A stretch of DNA of 5,385 nt. Origin: Balneolales bacterium (GTDB lineage Bacteria > Bacteroidota > Rhodothermia > Balneolales > HLUCCA01). The stretch is from assembly GCA_022565415.1 (NCBI GenBank), contig JAIUMT010000239.1, positions 1-5,385 of the forward strand, read 5' to 3'. Each line of letters starts with the position of its first letter. Position 1 is the stretch's first letter. A program made the translations under genes and the position numbers. Of this stretch, positions 1 through 5,385 are shown piece after piece. A model generated the notes under the pieces. That model saw only the letters and a program-made list of their open reading frames with translations, was not told where the DNA came from and did not search any database.

Positions 1-1901
1 GCTCCGACACAGACGGCATTTTCCACATCTATGCGATGGATGTGACGCGTAACTCGGGGCGGCAGCTAATATCTGTTTTAGTAGCCTCATTTATGCCTCA
101 TTGCTATGCCGATGGGAATCTGTACTACGCAGAATACCTGGCTGAAGGATATAAAATTGCGAAACTTCCCGTCGATGACTTCGCAGTAAAAAATGAATTG
201 GCGAGCGCAAGCCAAAACCAATCTGTAAGTATTGGCGTTTCGAGCTCGAATCAGCTTGAAAATCCCAACCAAAATATTGGAGGAAGCTCAAACTCTACTG
301 AGTCGGCAGTTTCCGTACAAACTGGCGTTACACGTACAACTGGTTTAGCAGATCCCGCTGACGAGCCGGCATTCATCATGGCCGGCAACGACATGTACGA
401 ACGCCCATACACGCCGCACAATGCCATCATCGAGCTCGAGGCGACATCCTGGCTAAACTCATTCAACGACAACGACATCACACCTCTTCCCGATTCACTT
501 TTCGGAATTCGTCGCCTCGGAGATGTTCCAATTAACATCCCAACCCGCTACAGCAGCGACGATCGCACGTTCAAACCCTACGAAGACACCTTCACCTCCT
601 TCAGTATTTATCCGGCGATTCGCTTCGATAATTACAGCAAAATCAGGGGATCGAACGCAGATCTACTCACTAGCGGACAATTTTCAGACCTGGCCGCAAA
701 CCTGTGGAGAGATACCAAAGTCGGAATGTATTTTTCCTCAAGGGAAATGCTCGACAGATTAAGCCTTTTCGGAGGTGTACTTATTGGTCCGGGCTCCACA
801 GATGCCAACGAAATCGGTGATTATGTTCAGCCAGCCGGCATCATGGCCATGGATCGCGATGTTTTTCTCATCGCCGAGTACCGCGGATTGCCATTTATTC
901 AACGATCCTGGTCGCCACCCGTTTCTATAGAACTGTTCAACATTCGCCGAAATGTGGAAAACGGCCTACAAATTGAAGAATTCCCGTGTACCGCCTGTTT
1001 GCCCGATACCACTTCAATCGGAATATCATACGATATCTGGCAGGCACAAATCAGCTTAATAAGCAAATTAAACCGTTTTACAGTTGCAGAGCTCGGATGG
1101 TATCACAGTCCGTACCGGGTTTCGACCAACTCCTTCTTTTCGCGAGAATTTCGTCAAACCATTGGCGGATCTTCATCGCGCTATTTCATTGGAAACACGT
1201 TCACAGCCGGATTATCATTCAAACTCCACACTCCGCATCGACATTCTGATATCGTTCAGCGCGGGATTACGGCCTCCATCCGGCATAGTTATCAGCCAAG
1301 TAGCCTGCTCGACGGATACGACATTCGAGGCGGAGAACTCATCCCTCAGTACAACGATTACAAAATTCACACCAGTGAGATCGACATTCGACACGGATTT
1401 CAGGCAATCGGAAACCGATTATTTGATGTCAGGAGTCGATTCTACACGAATTACAACGCCACAAACGAGTACTTTTTCCTCGATTATATCGGCGGATTGC
1501 CCGGTATGCGGAGTTATTCCTTTTTCGCACTCGGTGGTAACACGACCTTCTTCACTCAGCTGAATTTCCATCAGCCTTTATTCGAGCGGATTCATCGTCA
1601 GGCCGGACGATTTACCATCGATAAGCTCTTTGCACGGTTTTTCGCCGAGACCGGAAATGGTTGGGGCGGTCCGCTGGAGGTTGGAAACAATCTGAAATCG
1701 GGCGTTGGCGCCGAACTGCGCCTCAGTATGAACTCGTACTACCTGTTCCCTTCGAGGCTGTTCATCAGCATGGCATACGGGTTAAACGAGTTTGATGTAA
1801 ACCTTCCAGAATCGTTCATCACCACGACCGGACAAAACAGCGTGACTTTCGGAAACGAATTTTTGTTCAATTTCGGACTGTTGTTTGATTTCGATTTTTA
1901 A
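1..1901 (+). CDS. Tol-like beta-propeller / Omp85-like outer-membrane barrel protein (5' end missing)
   Basis: The frame is open to the left edge: the first full codon is at base 3, and codons before the first ATG (base 36) read SDTDGIFHIYAM, a typical PD40/WD40-like blade as in TolB. The gene therefore starts outside the window; 632 residues are visible. Residues 1-60 are the end of the propeller (second blade around PHCYADGNLYYAEY). Residues 61-110 are a Ser/Asn/Gln-rich linker. From about residue 195 to the end, alternating aromatic/polar strands and Gly turns indicate a transmembrane beta-barrel. LPGMRSY at 499-505 resembles the Omp85/BamA loop-6 (V/L)RG(F/Y) motif, and the chain ends LLFDFDF, a C-terminal aromatic signal as used for BAM-dependent insertion. 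Inferred location: outer membrane, propeller in the periplasm. A CTAC motif lies at residues 329-332. The actual cargo or function is unknown. An alternative is a barrel unrelated to Omp85. The next gene follows after 21 bases in the same frame. Confidence 0.8.
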   Translation, partial: SDTDGIFHIYAMDVTRNSGRQLISVLVASFMPHCYADGNLYYAEYLAEGYKIAKLPVDDFAVKNELASASQNQSVSIGVSSSNQLENPNQNIGGSSNSTESAVSVQTGVTRTTGLADPADEPAFIMAGNDMYERPYTPHNAIIELEATSWLNSFNDNDITPLPDSLFGIRRLGDVPINIPTRYSSDDRTFKPYEDTFTSFSIYPAIRFDNYSKIRGSNADLLTSGQFSDLAANLWRDTKVGMYFSSREMLDRLSLFGGVLIGPGSTDANEIGDYVQPAGIMAMDRDVFLIAEYRGLPFIQRSWSPPVSIELFNIRRNVENGLQIEEFPCTACLPDTTSIGISYDIWQAQISLISKLNRFTVAELGWYHSPYRVSTNSFFSREFRQTIGGSSSRYFIGNTFTAGLSFKLHTPHRHSDIVQRGITASIRHSYQPSSLLDGYDIRGGELIPQYNDYKIHTSEIDIRHGFQAIGNRLFDVRSRFYTNYNATNEYFFLDYIGGLPGMRSYSFFALGGNTTFFTQLNFHQPLFERIHRQAGRFTIDKLFARFFAETGNGWGGPLEVGNNLKSGVGAELRLSMNSYYLFPSRLFISMAYGLNEFDVNLPESFITTTGQNSVTFGNEFLFNFGLLFDFDF

Positions 1902-1922
1902 GAACCACCTAGTACTTGCATT

Positions 1923-3026
1923 ATGAATCTAATTCTTGCCGTTCAGACTGTTTTACTGATGTTGCCGGGAATCGGTGTCGCAACTCAGGATGTCGCGACC
2001 GAAAAGATTTCATTCGAGACACAATCAGAGCAGCTCACGTTTAGAATGTACCATAACGAATCGGTTTCCTATTCGCTGAAATCTCCATCCGAAGAGATCA
2101 TGGTGAATTTCGAAGATCTGCTAGTTTCAAGAAGTTGGCAAAATGACGTTAGTTTGAGGCAAAATGGCAATGGGGCGTTTGATCCTGATCATTTAGTACA
2201 GGTTTATCAGCTTGAAGGTCAGCACTCCAGCTCATTTTTGAATGCCATCAGCACACAGCCGGGATATGGGTTGCTGGCCTCGTTGGCAGTGCCTGGTTTG
2301 GGACAATATGCGAATCAGCAGTATTGGAAAACAGGTGTGATGTTAGCTGTAGAAGCCACGGCAATTTATTTCATTGTGGACGGATCGAAACGCGGTCGGC
2401 GTCTCGAAGCCGAATATAAGCAAATTGGTGACGATAACTGGAGTGTGCTGAAGTACACGAAATGGATTCATAACTACTATATGGGTGGTGCAAGATCCCC
2501 AGGCGCACCCGACGTTACGCCCGAACAGCTACTCACCGCAGCGGGAAGATCCAATGTTAATCCTACTACCGGTTGGCCTGATGTTGTATACGACACCTCC
2601 CGGGAGTGGAACTGGGTTAATCGTACCGAACTAAATATTATGGAGAGGAATACATTATACCTGAATACAGGTAGTAATTTCCCTCATGATGTACATCCGT
2701 TCGGCGATCAGCAATACTATGAGTTAATGAGTAAATATCCGCAATATGGGCCGGGTTGGCGCGATTGGGACGATTCTATTCACGATATAAACCAAACAGA
2801 TCTAAATACATTCTTGTCGCCAATGTTTTTAGATCACGCTCATCTGGAATCCAGATTCAACGGAGCATATCAGTTAGCCAACAATATGGTATCCCTTCTT
2901 ATATTGAATCATGTAGTTTCGGCATTTGATTCTTATTTCACCATAAAATTGCGTCAGCATCGTTTAGAGACTACCGCCCATGCCGATTTTATGGGTACTC
3001 ACGTGAACTTTACCTGGAAGTTTTGA
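1923..3026 (+). CDS. Exported DUF5683-type envelope protein, 367 aa
   Basis: The N-terminus (residues 1-20) is a hydrophobic stretch ending GVA-TQ, consistent with a Sec signal peptide, though it lacks the usual Lys/Arg at the front. Residues 24-110 are a polar region I do not recognise. The core is LASLAVPGLGQYANQQYWK (118-136), the hallmark of DUF5683 proteins of the Bacteroidota group (PGLGQ followed by a Tyr/Asn-Gln-Tyr-Trp-Lys turn). It leads into a hydrophobic segment at 137-152. A second conserved-looking block, YYELMSKYPQYGPGW (265-279), and a C-terminal hydrophobic segment ending NHVVSAFDSYF (329-339) are also features I associate with this family. The protein ends in WKF. Its biochemical role is unknown; I infer a membrane or envelope location. 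ATG 1923 is the only reasonable start: there is a stop seven codons upstream and no Shine-Dalgarno sequence. Its codons look more AT-rich than its neighbour's, especially around 2630-2960. It sits between a barrel gene and a PASTA gene, probably in one transcript. Confidence 0.8.
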   Translation: MNLILAVQTVLLMLPGIGVATQDVATEKISFETQSEQLTFRMYHNESVSYSLKSPSEEIMVNFEDLLVSRSWQNDVSLRQNGNGAFDPDHLVQVYQLEGQHSSSFLNAISTQPGYGLLASLAVPGLGQYANQQYWKTGVMLAVEATAIYFIVDGSKRGRRLEAEYKQIGDDNWSVLKYTKWIHNYYMGGARSPGAPDVTPEQLLTAAGRSNVNPTTGWPDVVYDTSREWNWVNRTELNIMERNTLYLNTGSNFPHDVHPFGDQQYYELMSKYPQYGPGWRDWDDSIHDINQTDLNTFLSPMFLDHAHLESRFNGAYQLANNMVSLLILNHVVSAFDSYFTIKLRQHRLETTAHADFMGTHVNFTWKF

Positions 3027-3052
3027 CAGGTTTACCCTAAGCCTCGTATATT
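3023..3052 (+). promoter_or_regulatory. Candidate promoter for the PASTA gene
   Basis: TTGACA at 3023-3028 is a perfect -35 hexamer and includes the TGA stop of the preceding gene. After an 18-base spacer comes TATATT at 3047-3052, five of six matches to TATAAT. Read by Bacteroidota rules it also has TTTG (3022-3025), then 21 bases, then TA at 3047, but the TTTG part of the -7 element is not matched. Transcription would be expected to begin at about 3058-3061, on top of ATG 3059. The site may be an internal promoter in the cluster; it could also be chance. Confidence 0.45.
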
Positions 3053-3058
3053 AAACGT

Positions 3059-3904
3059 ATGATATTGCGCATTTTAAAATCACCCCAGCTTTATATTTAC
3101 CTGTCGATTCTTATTGTACTCGGAGTTAGTACGGTATTTGCGATGGACAGGCTGATTATGCCGTGGTACACAAACTATAACGAAGGCGTGACCGTACCGG
3201 ACGTGACCAAAATCGATATTGAAGATGCTGAGAAGTTGCTGCAATCGTACGGACTTCGCCATGTTGTGATCGATCGGAGGCCGCATGAGGCTTTCCCATC
3301 GAACTATGTGATTGATCAGTCGCCTGATGGTGCCTCCATCGTGAAGCCGAATCGAACGGTGTACCTGACCGTGGCAACCAGCGATCGTCCGATGTCTACG
3401 GTGCCCGAGGTGGTGAATTTGAGTTTGAACAACGCTCGGATTCAGTTGCAAAATCATGGTTTGCGAGTGGGAAACGTTACGTTTGAAAGCTCGAGATTCC
3501 GAAATGCCGTCCTCCGACAGTCTATTCCAGACGGAACTTCTGTCGATCGGGGTACTGTTGTCGATTTGGTTGTTAGTGACGGATTAGGCCAACAACGCGT
3601 CCAAATTCCTGATATCGTGGGTTTGCGCCTGTCTGAAGGTCAACGACTTTTACGTGATGCCGGATTGCGCGTCGGAAGTATTCAGTTTCGTCCGACAAAC
3701 CAAATTGAGCCAAACCATATTTTATCGTACTCACCCAACGATCGCGACGAAATCTTCGAGGGTGAAACGTTGAATCTAGTTATTTCTGAGCCATTAAATG
3801 TGCGTGAAGAGGCCGAGTCTGGTGGTATTTTTGAAGGAGATGCTGATATTATTGATGCGCTTCCTGCCGACACCCTCCGACCGACATCACCGCCGAACGA
3901 TTAA
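3059..3904 (+). CDS. Membrane-anchored protein with three PASTA domains, 281 aa
   Basis: There is a short cytoplasmic N-terminus with basic residues (MILRILK), one transmembrane helix at about 12-28, then a periplasmic part. Three PASTA repeats follow at about 44-107 (VTVPDVTKIDIEDAEKLL), 112-174 (STVPEVVNLSLNNARIQL) and 181-244 (VQIPDIVGLRLSEGQRLL). Each has the VPD/IPD opening, a Gly-Leu-Arg turn after the helix, a QSPDG-like element (degenerate SYSPNDR in repeat 3) and a closing TVxLxVS strand. The tail (245-281) is acidic and Pro-rich. PASTA domains are known from Ser/Thr kinases and penicillin-binding proteins, where they bind peptidoglycan fragments or act as spacers. Here there is no kinase, transpeptidase or other catalytic domain, so a structural or cell-wall-sensing role is inference. 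Start ATG 3059 places the basic residues directly before the helix. The gene is followed after 11 bases by rpe, so the two are likely co-transcribed. Confidence 0.92.
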   Translation: MILRILKSPQLYIYLSILIVLGVSTVFAMDRLIMPWYTNYNEGVTVPDVTKIDIEDAEKLLQSYGLRHVVIDRRPHEAFPSNYVIDQSPDGASIVKPNRTVYLTVATSDRPMSTVPEVVNLSLNNARIQLQNHGLRVGNVTFESSRFRNAVLRQSIPDGTSVDRGTVVDLVVSDGLGQQRVQIPDIVGLRLSEGQRLLRDAGLRVGSIQFRPTNQIEPNHILSYSPNDRDEIFEGETLNLVISEPLNVREEAESGGIFEGDADIIDALPADTLRPTSPPND

Positions 3905-3915
3905 CAGAATTTCGG

Positions 3916-4608
3916 ATGTACACCACCGACAAACCCATTCTCGCACCATCAATATTAGCTGCCGATTTCACCCAGTTGGGAAATCAGATAAGCCTCTGTG
4001 CAGATAATGGCGTAAAATGGATTCATTGCGACATCATGGACGGGCATTTCGTGCCGAACATCAGTTATGGTCCGATGATTGTTGAGGCCGCCAGAAGAGC
4101 TTACCCCGACGGATTCATGGACGTACACCTCATGATTTACAATCCGGATTTGTACACCGACGCCTTCGTACTTGCCGGGGCCGACCTCATTTCAGTGCAC
4201 GTTGAGGCAACTCCGCACCTGCACCGATCCATCCAAAACATTCGATCCAAAGGAATTCAAGCGGGTGTTGCGATAAATCCAGCTACACCAATTGGCAGTT
4301 TAGAACCAATTCTGCCAGATGTTGACCTCGTTGTGGTAATGAGTGTGAATCCGGGTTTTGGTGGACAAAAGTTCATCGAGCAGACCTATAGCCGTGTTCG
4401 GGAGCTGGTTCAACTTCGAGAAACGCTCAAAGCTACCTTCCGAATTGAAATCGACGGTGGTGTTGGAGCGAATAACATTAAGCAGTTGGTTCAGGCGGGC
4501 GCGGATGTACTTGTGGCCGGAAGCAGTGTGTTTGGCGCTGATGACATCCCAAAACGCATCAAGGAATTGCAGGGATTGATGGATGAGTCGAAATCAATGA
4601 CTATTTGA
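3916..4608 (+). CDS. rpe: Ribulose-phosphate 3-epimerase
   Basis: Interconverts D-ribulose 5-phosphate and D-xylulose 5-phosphate in the cytoplasmic pentose phosphate pathway. At 230 residues it has the full length of the family (about 215-230) and is a TIM barrel with all signatures in order: APSILAADF (10-18), HCDIMDGHFVPN (37-48), DVHLMI (69-74), MSVNPGFGGQKF (142-153), EIDGGV (178-183) and AGSSVF (201-206). The four expected metal ligands are present: His37, Asp39, His71 and Asp180. Asp39 and Asp180 are also the acid/base pair. The phosphate-binding loops (GFGG, DGGV, GSS) are intact, so the enzyme should be active. ATG 3916 gives the usual short lead-in before the first strand; no Shine-Dalgarno sequence precedes it. 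It begins 11 bases after the PASTA gene and probably shares its transcript. I see no convincing intrinsic terminator after it. Confidence 0.98.
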   Translation: MYTTDKPILAPSILAADFTQLGNQISLCADNGVKWIHCDIMDGHFVPNISYGPMIVEAARRAYPDGFMDVHLMIYNPDLYTDAFVLAGADLISVHVEATPHLHRSIQNIRSKGIQAGVAINPATPIGSLEPILPDVDLVVVMSVNPGFGGQKFIEQTYSRVRELVQLRETLKATFRIEIDGGVGANNIKQLVQAGADVLVAGSSVFGADDIPKRIKELQGLMDESKSMTI

Positions 4609-4649
4609 ACGGCATCATCGGGCTGAATGTTATATAGGTAACGATAAAA

Positions 4650-4657
4650 TAACTTTG
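4650..4657 (+). promoter_or_regulatory. Candidate Bacteroidota-type -7 element (TAACTTTG)
   Basis: TAACTTTG matches the Bacteroidota -7 consensus TAnnTTTG exactly. The matching -33 TTG, expected about 19-21 bases upstream, is not there (only TG at 4628-4629). If used, it would produce a leader of about 230 bases before the PhoH ATG. Position between two genes supports it; the missing -33 element weakens it. Confidence 0.3.
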
Positions 4658-4732
4658 CATTTCGAGTCGATTTGATTTATTTATATAAGTAGACTTTGAG
4701 AACTAGGAAAGTTGACCGTTTTCAACACCGGC

Positions 4733-4803
4733 GCAAAACAAATCATCTAATCGAGGATTGTATTTTGTTAGAACGTAGAAGACGGGCTAACAATCGGTTT
4801 TGC
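4733..4803 (+). repeat. Nested inverted repeats, possible structured leader RNA
   Basis: Three complementary pairs nest within 71 bases: GCAAAAC (4733-4739) with GTTTTGC (4797-4803), GATTG (4756-4760) with CAATC (4791-4795), and TTAG (4768-4771) with CTAA (4787-4790). The inner arm can instead form a 7-pair stem, TTGTTAG (4765-4771) with CTAACAA (4787-4793). The 3' arms are nearly contiguous, while the 5' arms are separated by 16- and 7-base bulges. It matches no RNA family I recognise and could be chance in AT-rich DNA, or a leader element or operator for the PhoH gene. Confidence 0.25.
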
Positions 4804-4891
4804 AAAGGCTTCGATAAGAATCATTCATACAAATAATCCCATCCTTCTGAACACTTCTACAACGATCGAACTAACCAACCAATCCATTGAA

Positions 4892-5385
4892 ATGGAAGGT
4901 GTAGACCCGCTAACCGTGCTGGGACTACAAGATGCTAATCTCCATCAAATCGAAGCTGCATATCCCGCTGCTACCATTTCTGCTCGGGGTAATGTGATTA
5001 AAGTCAGTGGCAGCCTCACCGATTTTCAGGAAATCAGAAACATTTTCAACGAGTTAATTGGAATAGCTCAGCGTACCGGTCATGTTACGGAGCGTGATAT
5101 TCGTACAGTGTTGACTATTCGGCGTAGTGCAAAGCCACGTCGTCACGACTCCCCTCCTGCTGCGATTGATGGAACATTGCCTTTGGTAAGCACGCCCGGT
5201 GAATCGGGGGTAATTGTGTACACACACAGTGGAGGTGCCGTTCGAGCCAAAACTCCAAATCAGCAACGTATCGTCGAATCTCACAAGAACAACGATATCG
5301 TTTTCGCGATTGGTCCGGCCGGGACCGGAAAAACGTACACGGCAGTTGCCCTTGCTGTAAAGGCGTTGAAAGATCGAACTGTGAA
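4892..5385 (+). CDS. phoH: PhoH-family ATPase (3' end missing)
   Basis: This is the N-terminal 164 codons of a PhoH/YbeZ-type protein, a cytoplasmic P-loop ATPase linked to RNA metabolism and often associated with the endoribonuclease YbeY. Visible in order: the MEGVDPLTVLGLQDANL opening (1-17); a KH-like segment with ARGNVIKVSG (31-40); GHVTERDIRTVL (63-74); a basic/Pro-rich linker (78-93); the pre-ATPase block VRAKTPNQQRIVES (117-130); DIVFAIGPAGTGKT, with Walker A GPAGTGKT at 141-148; and AVALAVKALK (151-160). The window ends before Walker B, so ATPase completeness cannot be judged. ATG 4892 is the only ATG/GTG/TTG in frame after the upstream stop at 4769-4771. However, the upstream codons (TIELTNQSIE just before the Met) look like the usual PhoH leader, so the true start may lie upstream at a non-standard codon such as CTG 4847. 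No Shine-Dalgarno sequence is visible. Confidence 0.93.
   Translation, partial: MEGVDPLTVLGLQDANLHQIEAAYPAATISARGNVIKVSGSLTDFQEIRNIFNELIGIAQRTGHVTERDIRTVLTIRRSAKPRRHDSPPAAIDGTLPLVSTPGESGVIVYTHSGGAVRAKTPNQQRIVESHKNNDIVFAIGPAGTGKTYTAVALAVKALKDRTV

Larger units (their letters stand above)
4609..4891. other. AT-rich gap between rpe and the PhoH gene
   Basis: This 283-base stretch contains no convincing ORF on either strand. The only ATG on the + strand (4627) opens a four-codon frame. It has an 8-base palindrome (TTATATAA, 4681-4688), a candidate -7 promoter element (4650-4657) and nested inverted repeats (4733-4803). No GC-rich hairpin plus T-run typical of an intrinsic terminator was found. 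The last 120 bases (from 4772) are open in the PhoH frame and could in part be coding. Confidence 0.7.

Noticed and set aside
87..538. Three minus-strand ORFs of 61-95 codons opposite the barrel gene
   Set aside because: They overlap the clearly coding + strand frame, and their translations show no recognisable domain and unusual composition. They are shadows.
523..1563. Alternative + strand ORFs (523-762, 986-1249, 1084-1563)
   Set aside because: They are out-of-frame shadows inside the barrel gene, whose own frame has continuous beta-barrel character. No protein family signal was seen.
1884..1918. Possible Bacteroidota promoter before the DUF5683 gene (TTTG ... TACTTG)
   Set aside because: The -7 part is one base short of TAnnTTTG and the spacer is too long. 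Not better than chance.
3080..3873. Minus-strand ORFs opposite the PASTA gene
   Set aside because: The + strand frame has three unmistakable PASTA repeats here; the opposite frames look like random translation.
3798..4579. Out-of-frame + strand ORFs at 3798-4007 and 4358-4579
   Set aside because: They lie over the PASTA/rpe junction and within rpe, whose catalytic motifs fix the real frame.
4609..4660. Intrinsic terminator after rpe
   Set aside because: The only inverted repeats are 4-5 AT-rich base pairs (GTTA/TAAC, GTTAT/ATAAC) with no following T-run.
4711..4726. Small hairpin GTTGA...TCAAC and a TTGACC -35-like hexamer
   Set aside because: The stem has only five pairs, and no -10 hexamer lies 16-19 bases beyond TTGACC.
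5054..5284. Minus-strand 76-codon ORF near the right edge
   Set aside because: It is opposite the KH-like and linker part of PhoH, which is well conserved in the + frame.
1..5385. Mobile elements, CRISPR arrays, tRNA/rRNA genes, defence genes
   Set aside because: No transposase, integrase, terminal repeats, regularly spaced repeats or RNA-gene signatures were seen on either strand.

Overview
The window reads as ordinary chromosomal DNA from a member of the Bacteroidota/Balneolota/Rhodothermota (FCB) group. The evidence is gene content: a Tol-type beta-propeller joined to an outer-membrane barrel, a DUF5683-type envelope protein, and a kinase-free PASTA protein. In addition, none of the four visible start codons has a Shine-Dalgarno sequence upstream, and base composition is moderate. 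I cannot fix the species. Balneolota or a marine relative is my best guess, from the similarity of the first protein to remembered Tol/BamA-like proteins of that group.

Layout: all real genes are on the + strand. (1) Bases 1-1901 are the 3' part of a gene whose start lies left of the window. Its product is a beta-propeller followed by an Omp85/BamA-like barrel. (2) 1923-3026 encodes an exported DUF5683-type protein. (3) 3059-3904 encodes a single-pass inner-membrane protein with three PASTA repeats and no kinase domain. A good promoter-like sequence sits directly before it and could give a leaderless transcript. (4) 3916-4608 is ribulose-phosphate 3-epimerase (rpe). (5) 4609-4891 is an AT-rich, non-coding or mostly non-coding gap. 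It has a candidate Bacteroidota-type -7 element and a nested inverted-repeat structure. (6) From 4892 to the right edge lies the 5' part of a PhoH-family ATPase gene.

How the genes fit together: the first four are separated by only 21, 32 and 11 bases and are probably co-transcribed, at least in part. Three concern the cell envelope: an outer-membrane barrel, an exported or membrane-associated protein, and a periplasmic PASTA protein anchored in the inner membrane. The fourth is central carbon metabolism (pentose phosphate pathway). The PASTA-rpe pairing recalls the Firmicutes order of PASTA kinase, GTPase and rpe. PhoH seems to be a separate unit with its own leader.

I found no mobile element, CRISPR array, tRNA/rRNA gene or defence system, and nothing that proves a new system. 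The points most worth a second look are the propeller-barrel fusion, the leaderless promoter before the PASTA gene, and the PhoH gene, whose reading frame and family-like sequence continue upstream of the only available ATG.
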